From Acidithiobacillus ferrooxidans ATCC 23270 (GTDB lineage: Bacteria > Pseudomonadota > Gammaproteobacteria > Acidithiobacillales > Acidithiobacillaceae): DNA of 64,000 nt. The DNA lies in contig NC_011761.1 in the NCBI RefSeq assembly GCF_000021485.1, positions 960,001-1,024,000 of the forward strand. The letters are read 5' to 3'. Within the stretch, counting starts at the first letter, position 1. Every line of letters starts with the position of its first letter. The position numbers and the translations under genes were made by a program. Below are positions 25,109-34,215 of this stretch, in pieces. Below the pieces are notes generated by a model. It was not told the origin of the DNA. It did no database searches and worked only from the letters and a program-made list of their open reading frames with translations.

Positions 25109-25909
25109 TTGAAAATAGTCTGGCGTACAACACTTGCAACCACCTTACTGGCCGGATCTCTGGCCACCCATGCGATGGCGGCCAATACCGGCATCCTGGC
25201 GCGCGTGTTGGCTTCCCATCACGCAGGGAAGATCATCAGCACCTTCCCGGGGCCGGACGGCCTCACGGGGGTCGTGATGACGTACAACGGCAGCAAGGCC
25301 ATCGCCTACCTGACGCCCAACGGGAAATACCTGATCAGCGGCCTGGTGCTGAACTTGGCTACTGGCATGAATGTCACGGCTGGGTATGGGGTCAAGTATA
25401 TTGGCAAGGTCAACCTGGTGAAGGGTGCCGCCGCCGCCAAGATCGCCTATCAATGCGCCAATCTTTCCGGGATCGTCGTTGGTAACAAGGCGGCCGCCAA
25501 TGTCATGATTGCTGTGTTCAATCCTTCTACGCCGAACGGCCGCCAAGTCATGACGGCCATGATGGGCGAGGCGGGGCAAATGGCCAAGAAGGGGACACTG
25601 AAAGTCCTGGCACTCAGAATGGTGCCGTACGGGCCCTTGGCGCCGGCCATTCTTTCCGCCGGCAACGCCGGGCGGGAACAGCGCCTGATGGCCGTGTTGA
25701 AAAACCAGTCGCCCGGGTATGTCACCGACATGGGAACCCGCTTCGCGCAACGGAATCAGGTGGTTTTAGGCAACATTCCCATGAAACCGCCTTTCCTGGT
25801 CATCCTGTTTCCACAAGCGGGGATTTCCGCCGCCATTCCTGTCCGCAACCTGATGCGGGTGGAATCGACCGTGAAGTCGGCGGAAATTCTCGCGGGACAC
25901 GCTCAATGA
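25109..25909 (+). CDS. DsbC-like periplasmic protein lacking CXXC
   Basis: A 266-residue secreted protein with a signal ending ATHAMA. The DsbC-type N-terminal domain is clear (GKIISTFPGPDGLTGVVMTY ... LTPNGKYLISGLVLN). The thioredoxin part starts VMIAVFNPSTPNGRQVMTAMMGEA, so Ser-Thr-Pro-Asn-Gly stands where CXXC should be. It is probably a chaperone-like or structural relative of the 8890 protein. TTG 25109 has CTGGAGA just upstream. It overlaps the TrbC-TraW gene by four bases. Confidence 0.75.
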   Translation: MKIVWRTTLATTLLAGSLATHAMAANTGILARVLASHHAGKIISTFPGPDGLTGVVMTYNGSKAIAYLTPNGKYLISGLVLNLATGMNVTAGYGVKYIGKVNLVKGAAAAKIAYQCANLSGIVVGNKAAANVMIAVFNPSTPNGRQVMTAMMGEAGQMAKKGTLKVLALRMVPYGPLAPAILSAGNAGREQRLMAVLKNQSPGYVTDMGTRFAQRNQVVLGNIPMKPPFLVILFPQAGISAAIPVRNLMRVESTVKSAEILAGHAQ

Positions 25910-27174
25910 TCCCTACTCCGGTTGTCGATCAGCAGCAAGTCACCGCCATCGTCCAGCGATCCGACAGCATCATGCAGAATGCTGGAAAGCAGACTGCCCC
26001 GGCCTGGTTGCGGGTGCCCAAAAAGGCTGCCGCAGAAACGGAGATGGCCGTGCCCAAATCCGACGTGCAGGCGAACAACATCCTCCAGCGCTACGCCCAA
26101 CAGTACGCGCCACAATCCGCCAGCGCCGCTCAACAATGGTTGCGCACGCGGGTCAATGGGGTGCCGGTGGTACCGCCAAATCTGCATGGCAAGGCGCTCC
26201 AGGAATACGTGGACCACACGCTGATGGCGAAAGAAGAGAATGCCGCCAAAACGCTGGTGTTCATTTCCATGGACATGCCCAAGGCGATTTTGCGCAAGTG
26301 GTTCGCGGAAGTGGCGGACAACCGGCATCTATTCGAGACCACGGTGTTCGTGTTGCGCGGTTGGCCGGATAATCCTGAAGGGTTGCCGGAAACAGTCAGC
26401 AAGATCAACCGGCTGATGCCATCCGCAAAAAAAGCGGCGAATGTCGAGATCAATCCCATACTCTTTACCGACCACAAGGTCAACATCGTGCCGGTGATCA
26501 TCCATCAGCCGGGCAATGGCGCCTGGAGCGTCATCGTCGGCGATGGCGACGGCTTGCAGGGGGCGATCCGGGCGATCAACCAAGGGAAAGACAGCCCTAC
26601 TAAAATCCATGGGCATACTTGGAAAGTGGCCGAGCCCAACATGATTTCCATCTTCGAACAGAAGATCAAGACATTCAACTGGAAAAAGACGGTGGAGCAG
26701 GCGAAGGAGAGAGGTTGGGAGAATATGTCCACCCGGCTGGGCGACGCCTTGCCGGATTCCCTCCACGGCAAAAGCTACACCTATAATCCCAGCATTATCG
26801 CGACCGCCACCATTCGCATGCCGAACGGCAAGGTGCTGGTGCGCAAAGGGCAGGAGATCAACCCTCTGACGGCGTTCCCGTTCCCGTGGACCCAGAGCTA
26901 CATCGTGTTCAATCCGGCCCAGGCCTGGCAGGTGGCTCAGGTGCAGGCCTGGGAGAGCACGGTTCCCAACGTGGTCATCATGGCCAGCGAGCTACCGAAG
27001 ACCTTGCAGGGCGAAGACCGGCTGGTGACTGCGCTGCAGCATCCGGTGTACGGCTTCTATCCGCATCTGGCGCACCGGCTCGGCATCAACCGGGTGCCGG
27101 CGCTGATCCAGCCGGATCACGATGTGTTGTCCATTACGGTTCCGAAAGAGCCGCTACCGGGAGCAAAACGGTAA
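25906..27174 (+). CDS. traW: TrbC-TraW fusion, F-type pilus assembly protein
   Basis: A 422-residue protein. The N-terminal half has the TrbC_Ftype pattern AKTLVFISMDMPKAILRKWF and HLFETTVFVLRGW. The C-terminal half has the TraW pattern INPLTAFPFPWTQSYIVFNPAQAWQV followed by RLGINRVPALIQ. Fusions of these two genes are known from other F-like systems such as R27. Both parts act in the periplasm during pilus assembly. No obvious signal peptide is visible at ATG 25906, an oddity for a periplasmic protein. Confidence 0.88.
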   Translation: MIPTPVVDQQQVTAIVQRSDSIMQNAGKQTAPAWLRVPKKAAAETEMAVPKSDVQANNILQRYAQQYAPQSASAAQQWLRTRVNGVPVVPPNLHGKALQEYVDHTLMAKEENAAKTLVFISMDMPKAILRKWFAEVADNRHLFETTVFVLRGWPDNPEGLPETVSKINRLMPSAKKAANVEINPILFTDHKVNIVPVIIHQPGNGAWSVIVGDGDGLQGAIRAINQGKDSPTKIHGHTWKVAEPNMISIFEQKIKTFNWKKTVEQAKERGWENMSTRLGDALPDSLHGKSYTYNPSIIATATIRMPNGKVLVRKGQEINPLTAFPFPWTQSYIVFNPAQAWQVAQVQAWESTVPNVVIMASELPKTLQGEDRLVTALQHPVYGFYPHLAHRLGINRVPALIQPDHDVLSITVPKEPLPGAKR

Positions 27175-27455
27175 TGTTTGGGTGCAAGAAAAAAGAATAC
27201 AAGGAGATCTGTGCTGCCCTTGATCTGACTTCCGGCGGCATTTACAAGCGTATCGATGAGAATCGGGAATTGCTGGAATTGATCGCAAAAGAACACCCGG
27301 AAGTGCTCAAAAATAGCCCGTGGATTGTCGGGTGGATCCGCGCGAACGACGAATATTTCATGGCAGCGCTGCATGGCATGGGGATGACGCTTCATCGAGA
27401 TAATCCCCATTGTCCAAGACCATTTCCCGTTGTTGAAACGAGGTTAGACCATTGA
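27174..27455 (+). CDS. Small protein of unknown function between traW and traU
   Basis: A 93-residue soluble protein. ATG 27174 overlaps the preceding stop (TAATG) and its own stop overlaps the traU start. It has a Lys-rich N-terminus and the aromatic motif NSPWIVGWIRANDEYFMAALHGM. It is in the transfer operon by tight coupling, but no family was recognised. Confidence 0.65.
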   Translation: MFGCKKKEYKEICAALDLTSGGIYKRIDENRELLELIAKEHPEVLKNSPWIVGWIRANDEYFMAALHGMGMTLHRDNPHCPRPFPVVETRLDH

Positions 27456-28702
27456 AATTGCGCAATAAGATCGCTGGCATTGCCGCTGCGCTTGTCTTGA
27501 CGTTTGCGGTTCCCGCTCTTGCTACAGGTGCCCAGGTGGCTACCCTGTGTCCAGACGCGGGTGTTTTCAACGAACTGATCGGCGGTGTTTGCTGGTCGGC
27601 GCTGTTCCCCTTGCGCATCGCCGGCATGACCTGGTTCGGTGGCAATTCCGGAGTGCCCAATGGCGCTTCTTCAGGGTTCATGTGTGAATGCGGCGGAAGC
27701 TGGTCACATCTGCAGCTCCCGACGGTGGGCGTGCAAATCGGATACTGGCAACCGACCATGCTGATGGAGGCCGTGAGCCATCCTTTCTGTTCGCCCGTGC
27801 TGGGTGGCGTGAGTCTGCAGCCCGATTCCACGGTCGGTTCACAATGGACGGGTTCCTGGGGCGGCAACGTCGGCACCGGAGTTTCTACCGGCAACAAGAA
27901 CAGCACTTTTTTCAACGTGCATTTGTGGACCTTCCCCCTGATTACCATGATGCAGTTGGCCAACATCCCCGACTGCAATACCGGGTATAGCGGCATGAAC
28001 CTCATGCTCATGAGCGAAGTGTTTCCAACCTGGAACGACGATCTGTTGTCTTTCCTGGCAAGTCCGGAAGAACTGCTTTATGACAACCCGATTGGCTTGC
28101 TGGGCGCCACTGAGGAATGCGCGCAGGAATCCCTGGGGGCACAGCCTATCGACGATGAATATTGGACAGCGGGTTGCTGGGGGCTGCTCTACCCGATGGT
28201 TGGCAGCAATCTTGGGGGTAACGACCCGATTCAGGCTTCGAATATCGATGTCGCCCGCATGATCGCCATGGGCTTTCGCCTGGGATTTCTGGAACGGACG
28301 ATGGGCAACAGCACGCTTTGCGGCCCACGCCGCACGTATGTGCTGCCCAAGGCGCAATACCGCTTCCAGATTCTGTTTCCCAATGACGAGACCAATCAGG
28401 AGCCCAACGCCAGCGTCACGGCGCCCAATGTCAGCGCCCAGCCGTCGGGAGGTAGCATGCCGCCGGCGAATTATGTGACGCCTGCGGCCAGCAATCAGGG
28501 TACGTTGCCGCAGAACGGCGGCGTGAATATTCAGGCCCCGCCAACCCAGTCCGGGGAATGTACGCATTGGATGGGGCAGACCCCGTTCCAGTGGGGAGAA
28601 TGGGATACGCAACCAGCTACCGGAGGAAATTATGTGTATCTGGTCTGGCAATGGACTAACTGTTGCCTGGGGCTGATCGGCAATCAGGGGCCGACGGGGT
28701 AA
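27452..28702 (+). CDS. traU: TraU, F-type conjugative DNA-transfer protein
   Basis: A 416-residue periplasmic Cys-rich protein needed for DNA transfer and pilus assembly. Signal ends VPALAT. The TraU features are CPDAGVFNELIGGVCWSALFPLRIAG, FMCECGG, IGYWQPTMLMEAVSHPFC and the late CTHWMGQTPFQWGEW. F TraU is about 330 residues, so an Asn/Pro-rich insertion near residue 315-360 is extra. TTG 27452 overlaps the preceding stop as TTGA. It probably needs the DsbC-like isomerase. Confidence 0.94.
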   Translation: MKLRNKIAGIAAALVLTFAVPALATGAQVATLCPDAGVFNELIGGVCWSALFPLRIAGMTWFGGNSGVPNGASSGFMCECGGSWSHLQLPTVGVQIGYWQPTMLMEAVSHPFCSPVLGGVSLQPDSTVGSQWTGSWGGNVGTGVSTGNKNSTFFNVHLWTFPLITMMQLANIPDCNTGYSGMNLMLMSEVFPTWNDDLLSFLASPEELLYDNPIGLLGATEECAQESLGAQPIDDEYWTAGCWGLLYPMVGSNLGGNDPIQASNIDVARMIAMGFRLGFLERTMGNSTLCGPRRTYVLPKAQYRFQILFPNDETNQEPNASVTAPNVSAQPSGGSMPPANYVTPAASNQGTLPQNGGVNIQAPPTQSGECTHWMGQTPFQWGEWDTQPATGGNYVYLVWQWTNCCLGLIGNQGPTG

Positions 28703-28726
28703 CGCTCGCACTCATAACAGCGTTTT

Positions 28727-28735
28727 AATATACTT
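28727..28735 (+). promoter_or_regulatory. AATATACTT element before traN
   Basis: TTTTAATATACTTGG (28723-28737) with TATACT at 28729-28734 lies 33 bases before ATG 28768 in the gap after traU. No clear -35 at 16-18 bases. Confidence 0.45.
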
Positions 28736-28767
28736 GGTATGTAATCCGGACTTGCGCGGAGTAGCTG

Positions 28768-31700
28768 ATGGGCTTTTTCATCTGGATGGGGCACCCCAAA
28801 CGCCAGCGCCGCGCCGGCGCGTTGTTCATCGCCTGGATGGCGGCGTTGGGGGTCATTTACGAGGCTACCGCAACCGCCAATGCCGGTACGTTCATCAACC
28901 AAGCGCAAAGCGGAGCGGATCTCGGCAACACTTTGCTTCTGGGCGGACAAACCGATGCCGCCGGCAATGCCGGTGGTCAGGAGATGCAAGGTTTCGCCGG
29001 CACTCAGCCAGCGGGTGTGGAGAATAACGCTTCTTCCTATTACCTGTCGGACAATGTGGGGCTGACGCCAGGGAACGCGCTCAATCAGGCCAGCGCCGCC
29101 AACACGGCGGTTTTGAGTGATCCGACTTGTCCCTCTGGTTGGCCGGGACCGCTCAATCAGTTCCAGCAGCAGGGCATGGGTGCGGTGGCCTCCACCCAGA
29201 ACGCCTGCAAAGGCCCCTTGCAGGCCGCAGCGACCTCCCTGACGCAAGCTATGGCCGGAACCAGTGGAAGCACGCTGGCGGCATATCAGGGCGCTCAACA
29301 ATCCATCCAGACGTTTGGGCAGGAACTTAGCCAGGTCAACAGCGCGGGCAACGCCCTGGAAACCACCTGCGCGCCGGTGATCAACGGGTACTATCAATAC
29401 GCGCCAGCCTGCAACCTCTTGAGCGTGTCCGGGGTGCCTTCCTTGGGGACGCTGGCCGCCGCCTGGGCGGGGCCGCTGGGTACCGTGGCGTCCGGGTGCG
29501 CGGCGCTGCCCACGGCCATCACCAGCCCTGCGGCGGCGCAGAGCCTGGAGAACGCACTGGCGCCGCTGACCGCAGACCTGCAAGGGATCATCGGCGGCGC
29601 GACGGGAAGCGTCTACGCCAATGGCAATGGAGATGGTGCGGCCATCTTGACCGGGGGGTATGGGAGCGGCGCCGTCACGGCAGCGTCCCAGGAGTACCAG
29701 CAGATATACGGGCAATGCAGCTATGCCCAATCCTATCTGGAAAACATCTCCACCTACCCGGGCGGCATGAACGCCTATGCCAGCGACCCGATGCTCAACA
29801 ACTTCCTGAGCAATCCGGCGAATCAGGGCATGATCAACCAGATGATGCCTTTTATCGAGAGCAACCCCAACGTCTTCAGCCAGTATTACCAGAACGTCGC
29901 CTGCACAAACAACAACGTCAACATTACCAATGCCGGGACATCCGCGACAGGGCCTAGCACGACCACGACCAGCGCGCCGTCGATCCAGTCCAGTCCGGTC
30001 GCCTGTACGGAACCGCTCTCGGCTTATACCAGTACCGGCTGGATCGATGCCGCTGACTGGCCTGACCCCAATGCACAATGGATCTACGGAACAGCCGGAG
30101 GATGCGGGGCCGGAGTGCCCAACGGCACGACGGATCTCATGGAGGGAGTGTATTCCAATACCACGGGCGCGCCCTTGAACGCCACGCTGTACCTGGCGGC
30201 CGACGATGAAGGTGTAGTGGACATCAACGGCACGCAGGTGGCGACCTACTCGGATGGGGGGCAAGGCGGCGATGGAGCGGCGGCCTATCCTTCGACCGGA
30301 GGTGTGGTTTCCGTGCCGATCACGCTGAGTCCGGGGCCGGACCAGATCATGTACTACATCACCAATGCTGGTGGCGGCACGGCGGCCAATCCATCATCGG
30401 GCATCCTCACCATCATCGGCACCGTGAACGGCACCAGTCAGGTGCTGATCGACACCAACAGCAATTGGGTCTATGTACCGCAAAACGCGGCGCAAGCGGG
30501 GTCAACCGTCACCGTCAACCCCGGGTCCGTGACGACCAACACCACGCCGAACACGCATGCCCAGAGCATCCTGTGCAATAGCCCGATCCAATGCATGGGC
30601 ACGGAATGCCACGCCCTGTTCGGCAACCAGGACCTGCAATTCAGCCAGGCGCTCACGGCCCTGTCCGCGTTGCAACAAATGGAGCAGGGGGCCGTCTGCG
30701 CAACCGGTACGTCTATGGCGGCAGGCAATTGTCAGCCGATCATTTTTGGCGGTACTGCCGACTATTGCCGGACCTGGCCGGCCGGTGGGGTATTCACGAA
30801 TAACTGCTGCGCACAAGGGTTGCAGGATGCAGGGCAATCCGGAAACTTGGCAAGTTACCTTGAGCTCGCTCACGACACATGGAAGATCGCCAATGCACCG
30901 ATTGTAGATGCGCATGTCTGGGGTATGAAAGCATTCCATAGTTGGGTGGAAGGCGCCTACAGCACCATGGATCAATGGGCGGCTCAAGGCTGGGGTTATG
31001 TGGTCACAGCTTTTAGGGGCGCGGCTGATGCTGTGGCGCAAGCCTTTGGTCAGGTTGGACCATATGCGTTCCACGACTGTGGCATCCTAAGCAATTCAGT
31101 CTTTACTTCACCTCCTGCTACCAAAGGGCTGGAGACTGCAATGGAGAACGAAATAAAGGGATGGTTAGAAACTGCTGCAAAATGGGTATTGAAAAAGATT
31201 TTTGGGAAAGCAATTGAAAAGGAGGTAATGACGTTCCTTGCTTCAAAAATAGCAGAGAAAATTGGAAGTTATGCTGCAGACGCCGCGAGTATTATAGGAT
31301 GGGTTTATTTGGCATACCAAGTTTTGCAAATTATTGGTAATCTCCTGACCGCATGCAAAAACGAAGAGTTTAAACTCGGACAGAAGCGCAAACTCCATGC
31401 TTGCCAGAATCTGGGGACCTATTGCACGGATAAATTTTTGGGCTTCTGTCTGGAGCACAAGGACGTGTTCTGCTGCTACGCGAGTCCGCTTTCACGGATT
31501 ATTGCGGCGCAAATCAAGATCGGTCAGCCCAACGTCGCCGGGGGTTATGGCACCCCCCAGGATCCCCAGTGCGGCGGATTCACGGTGCAGCAGCTTGCGG
31601 CAGTGGACTGGTCTGAGGTTTCCTTGGCGCAATGGCAAGCATTGCTGCAGAGCGCAGGATTGATTGCGGGGGGTAATGCTCAAGGATCAGCCATCTATAC

Positions 31701-31827
31701 GCCGGCGCAAATCGATCATCCAGGCGGTGATGTAAATATTGAGCAGGCACCGATACCGGTTGGCCATTCTGGCACGCCGGTAACACCAGTGCCAATGCCA
31801 ACGATAAACCCCAATGCCAGCCCTTGA
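28768..31827 (+). CDS. traN: TraN-like mating-pair stabilisation protein with inserted beta-sandwich-like domain
   Basis: A 1019-residue secreted, Cys-containing outer-membrane protein. The C-terminal end (IIAAQIKIGQPNVAGG ... CGGFTVQQLAAVDWSEVSLAQW) is the TraN signature. F TraN is about 600 residues. Between residues about 400 and 570 an insertion carries ADDEGVVDINGTQVATYSDGG and SVPITLSPGPDQIMYYITN, related in pattern to the domains of the 24061 and 35238 proteins. Residues 780-880 are AT-rich in DNA and helical. Recipient-surface binding is the known role, and the insertion may alter recipient choice. Confidence 0.85.
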   Translation: MGFFIWMGHPKRQRRAGALFIAWMAALGVIYEATATANAGTFINQAQSGADLGNTLLLGGQTDAAGNAGGQEMQGFAGTQPAGVENNASSYYLSDNVGLTPGNALNQASAANTAVLSDPTCPSGWPGPLNQFQQQGMGAVASTQNACKGPLQAAATSLTQAMAGTSGSTLAAYQGAQQSIQTFGQELSQVNSAGNALETTCAPVINGYYQYAPACNLLSVSGVPSLGTLAAAWAGPLGTVASGCAALPTAITSPAAAQSLENALAPLTADLQGIIGGATGSVYANGNGDGAAILTGGYGSGAVTAASQEYQQIYGQCSYAQSYLENISTYPGGMNAYASDPMLNNFLSNPANQGMINQMMPFIESNPNVFSQYYQNVACTNNNVNITNAGTSATGPSTTTTSAPSIQSSPVACTEPLSAYTSTGWIDAADWPDPNAQWIYGTAGGCGAGVPNGTTDLMEGVYSNTTGAPLNATLYLAADDEGVVDINGTQVATYSDGGQGGDGAAAYPSTGGVVSVPITLSPGPDQIMYYITNAGGGTAANPSSGILTIIGTVNGTSQVLIDTNSNWVYVPQNAAQAGSTVTVNPGSVTTNTTPNTHAQSILCNSPIQCMGTECHALFGNQDLQFSQALTALSALQQMEQGAVCATGTSMAAGNCQPIIFGGTADYCRTWPAGGVFTNNCCAQGLQDAGQSGNLASYLELAHDTWKIANAPIVDAHVWGMKAFHSWVEGAYSTMDQWAAQGWGYVVTAFRGAADAVAQAFGQVGPYAFHDCGILSNSVFTSPPATKGLETAMENEIKGWLETAAKWVLKKIFGKAIEKEVMTFLASKIAEKIGSYAADAASIIGWVYLAYQVLQIIGNLLTACKNEEFKLGQKRKLHACQNLGTYCTDKFLGFCLEHKDVFCCYASPLSRIIAAQIKIGQPNVAGGYGTPQDPQCGGFTVQQLAAVDWSEVSLAQWQALLQSAGLIAGGNAQGSAIYTPAQIDHPGGDVNIEQAPIPVGHSGTPVTPVPMPTINPNASP

Positions 31828-31884
31828 CCAGCTTGGCCTGACGGGATAGTATCAACAAAGACGATACGTTAGGGGCGGAACGCC

Positions 31885-32124
31885 ATGCGGGTGATTGTGA
31901 AAAAGTGGGGGAATAGCGCTGCCGTACGCATGCCTGCCGCCGTCATGGAAGCGGCTCAATTGCACCTGGATGATACTGTGGATGTGCGGGAAGAGGGTGG
32001 GCGTATTATCATCGAAACACTTCGGCAAAAGTTCGATCTGGAGGAGATGGTAGCGGCCATTACGCCGGAGAACATGCATGCTGCAGTCGATTTTGGGCCG
32101 GCAGTTGGCAGGGAACTGCTCTGA
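31885..32124 (+). CDS. mazE: MazE-type antitoxin (AbrB fold)
   Basis: A 79-residue antitoxin. The N-terminal swapped-hairpin AbrB domain reads VIVKKWGNSAAVRMPAAVMEAAQLHLDDTVDVREEGGRIIIE. The C-terminal part (FDLEEMVAAITPENMHAAVDFGPAVGRELL) wraps the toxin. Its stop overlaps the MazF start codon (TGATG). It neutralises the downstream endoribonuclease and likely represses the operon. Confidence 0.93.
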   Translation: MRVIVKKWGNSAAVRMPAAVMEAAQLHLDDTVDVREEGGRIIIETLRQKFDLEEMVAAITPENMHAAVDFGPAVGRELL

Positions 32125-32465
32125 TGGGCGCTGCCTATGTTCCGGAAGCTGGCGATGTCGTCTGGCTACATTTTGACCCGCAGGCTGGTCACGAACAAAA
32201 GGGCCACCGGCCCGCTTTGGTGCTGACATCCGCGAGTTACCATGCAAAAACGGGACTGATGGTTTGCTGTCCGATGACCACTCAGGCCAAGGGATATCCG
32301 TTTGAAGTGCGCATCGCAGGAGATATCCCCGGCGTGGTGCTTGCGGACCAGGTGAAAAGCCTGGATTGGGAGGAGCGCCAAGTCAGATTCAAAGGGCGGG
32401 TGACGGCGCTGGAACTGGATGAGGCAAGGGCGAAGGCCTGCGTGCTGATTGGCCGCAAGGCATAG
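32124..32465 (+). CDS. mazF: MazF/PemK-type endoribonuclease toxin
   Basis: A 113-residue mRNA interferase. The family motifs are GDVVWLHFDPQAGHEQKGHRPALVLT (with Arg in GHRPAL), the CCPMTTQAKGYPFEV strand and VVLADQVKSLDW, where Asp-Gln-Val-Lys-Ser-Leu-Asp is typical. Together with MazE it forms a stability module between traN and the lipoprotein gene. Confidence 0.94.
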   Translation: MGAAYVPEAGDVVWLHFDPQAGHEQKGHRPALVLTSASYHAKTGLMVCCPMTTQAKGYPFEVRIAGDIPGVVLADQVKSLDWEERQVRFKGRVTALELDEARAKACVLIGRKA

Positions 32466-32531
32466 CTATTGGGAGAAAGGAACCACGCCGTGGGACATAC
32501 AACGGATGTGTTCGGCAATGGGAGTTTAGCG

Positions 32532-33596
32532 ATGAGATGGCAAAAAAATGTAACGCAATGTTTAAGCGTGGCGATTTTGGCTTCGCTGCTTGCCGGATGT
32601 TCAGAACGTGCCGCCATTATGGATGTTGGTCTTTTGCATGACCATCAAAAGATACCGCTCCGTTCAGCTACCATTCAAGGCATAGTTAGCCAGGACGGAC
32701 ACTTTGGAGAGAAGAAAACGATATCTAGCACTTGTCACGTTCGATATGCCTCAACCGCCAATAGTTGTGCCGCTTATTATAACGAGAAATACACAGGGCC
32801 TGGCTCTGATTATGCGTATGCGGCACAGGAAGGTAACAATCCTCAAGCCACGAAAACATTGGTTGCAGTTACCAGTGGTGGACCAGGTGCAATCGGGATT
32901 GTAGGGACCGGGTTGGCAGTTGGTTCTGTGGTTACTGGATCCGTGTTAGGTCCCGCTGGTATTTTAGCCTCTTTTTTGGTTCCCACCTCTGGCTCATCGA
33001 AGAAAATCGCTGGCCTTGCGGCGCTAACCGATTATAACCACCAGGTAAAAGCCTTCAACGCTGGCAAAATATTTTGGGTGGCACGGTACTATCCGACGCA
33101 ACAATGGCGGGAAGGGCTCAATACGGCCTCGCACATGGCTATCACTATGGACCCATTCCTGACGCCTGGTACATGGGCCAGCGGTACGGTTGGTACATAC
33201 CTGTATCGTATCCATTCCGGGTGGTGGGTTGATTACCAGGATGGGCTTTTCAATTGGAATTGGATTCCTTGGATTTCAAAACCAAAGCCTATTCCAGCCA
33301 TCTTGCCAAGGAGGTTAACGTGGACGGTTCAGCCTTGGAAAAGACCTGCTCAGCCATTTTATATTCTGAACTCAAAGAACATTGAATATCCATTTATGGC
33401 TTTAGCGACCATTGAATATGGCATTCAGCCGGGCTTCAATATTCCACAGTGGATTTCCGCGCATGATCGTCAGCTAGCAGGATGGATGGTGATCTACCAT
33501 TATAATGGCAAGGCAGCAGTGTGGAAGGGTGGAAAAATTACGCGTTACGCTTCACCAAAAGCAATGGTTATTCCGGCAAAGTTGGAAAAGCGCTAG
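32532..33596 (+). CDS. Large lipoprotein of unknown function
   Basis: A 354-residue lipoprotein with lipobox LLAGC (Cys23). The middle has a Gly-rich hydrophobic hairpin (GPGAIGIVGTGLAVGSVVTGSVLGPAGILASFL), and the C-terminal half is Trp/Tyr-rich (GWWVDYQDGLFNWNWIPWI). A periplasmic or outer-membrane location is likely, perhaps with a membrane-inserted hairpin. ATG 32532 was preferred over earlier starts because it begins the signal sequence. I found no named family. Confidence 0.7.
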   Translation: MRWQKNVTQCLSVAILASLLAGCSERAAIMDVGLLHDHQKIPLRSATIQGIVSQDGHFGEKKTISSTCHVRYASTANSCAAYYNEKYTGPGSDYAYAAQEGNNPQATKTLVAVTSGGPGAIGIVGTGLAVGSVVTGSVLGPAGILASFLVPTSGSSKKIAGLAALTDYNHQVKAFNAGKIFWVARYYPTQQWREGLNTASHMAITMDPFLTPGTWASGTVGTYLYRIHSGWWVDYQDGLFNWNWIPWISKPKPIPAILPRRLTWTVQPWKRPAQPFYILNSKNIEYPFMALATIEYGIQPGFNIPQWISAHDRQLAGWMVIYHYNGKAAVWKGGKITRYASPKAMVIPAKLEKR

Positions 33597-33647
33597 GAGC
33601 CTGTCGCAGTATTCGCGCAACTCATTGCTATCGGGGGAAAGGAAATC

Positions 33648-33800
33648 ATGGGCATAACGCACACAACGATCACACTGAGAAATCCGGTAAAAAGAGATCT
33701 TGCGCCGATGGACGTCTCCGCTCTCGCGGATACCGGGGCGCTGCACCTTTGTATTCCGGAACATGTAGCCATTCAACGGGGCAATCTGGGAACCTCATGA
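33648..33800 (+). pseudogene. Truncated clan-AA aspartic protease (retropepsin-like) fragment
   Basis: A 50-codon frame. MGITHTTITLRNPVKRDL leads into DVSALADTGALHLCIPEHVAIQ, the active-site segment (Asp-Thr-Gly) of small retroviral-type proteases of about 110-120 residues. The frame then ends after a few non-family residues, and the second half of the family is not found in any frame nearby. I therefore read it as a deletion remnant. A short translated peptide cannot be excluded. Confidence 0.55.
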
Positions 33801-33876
33801 GAAGCGGTGGGGCACGAGTACGGGAGGATCTATCGGCCTTTTTTACAAGGTGCGGCCAGCATCCACAGATCCTGTG

Positions 33877-34122
33877 ATGCAACCCTTTGTGGTCTGGGAA
33901 ACCAGGCTCAATCCGCTGATGAATGCCTATGCCGTTACCGATCAGTGGAAATTGCATGGGGTGGCTACCCGCAAGGTCGGCAACGCTGAGGCTAAAGCGC
34001 TGTCGCCGGACTACCCCGGTTGGATTTTCGTGGTAGGCGGTGGCGATGAAAAGCCTCTGATTTGTGTCGCCGGAACCTGCCATTCTGGGCCAAGAGTCGT
34101 TCGATCTGCGGCAATTTCTTGA
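33877..34122 (+). CDS. Possible small protein of unknown function
   Basis: An 81-residue frame starting ATG 33877. It contains LNPLMNAYAVTDQWKLHGVATRK and WIFVVGGGDEKPLICVAG. No clear ribosome site, in a region of gene debris behind the protease fragment, so it may itself be a remnant. No signal peptide and no family. Confidence 0.35.
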   Translation: MQPFVVWETRLNPLMNAYAVTDQWKLHGVATRKVGNAEAKALSPDYPGWIFVVGGGDEKPLICVAGTCHSGPRVVRSAAIS

Positions 34123-34215
34123 ACGAAGTCGCTGCACACGTTTGGTGGCGGACCGTTTATCTGTGATGCTGGCGCATGTTACACTAGCCACAGGAACGAA
34201 TTAGGAGGATACAAT

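Noticed and set aside
28684-30264. A 526-codon minus-strand frame opposite traN
   Set aside because: It lies antisense to a clear TraN gene in GC-rich DNA, has no ribosome site and encodes an Arg/Gly/His-rich, unlikely protein.
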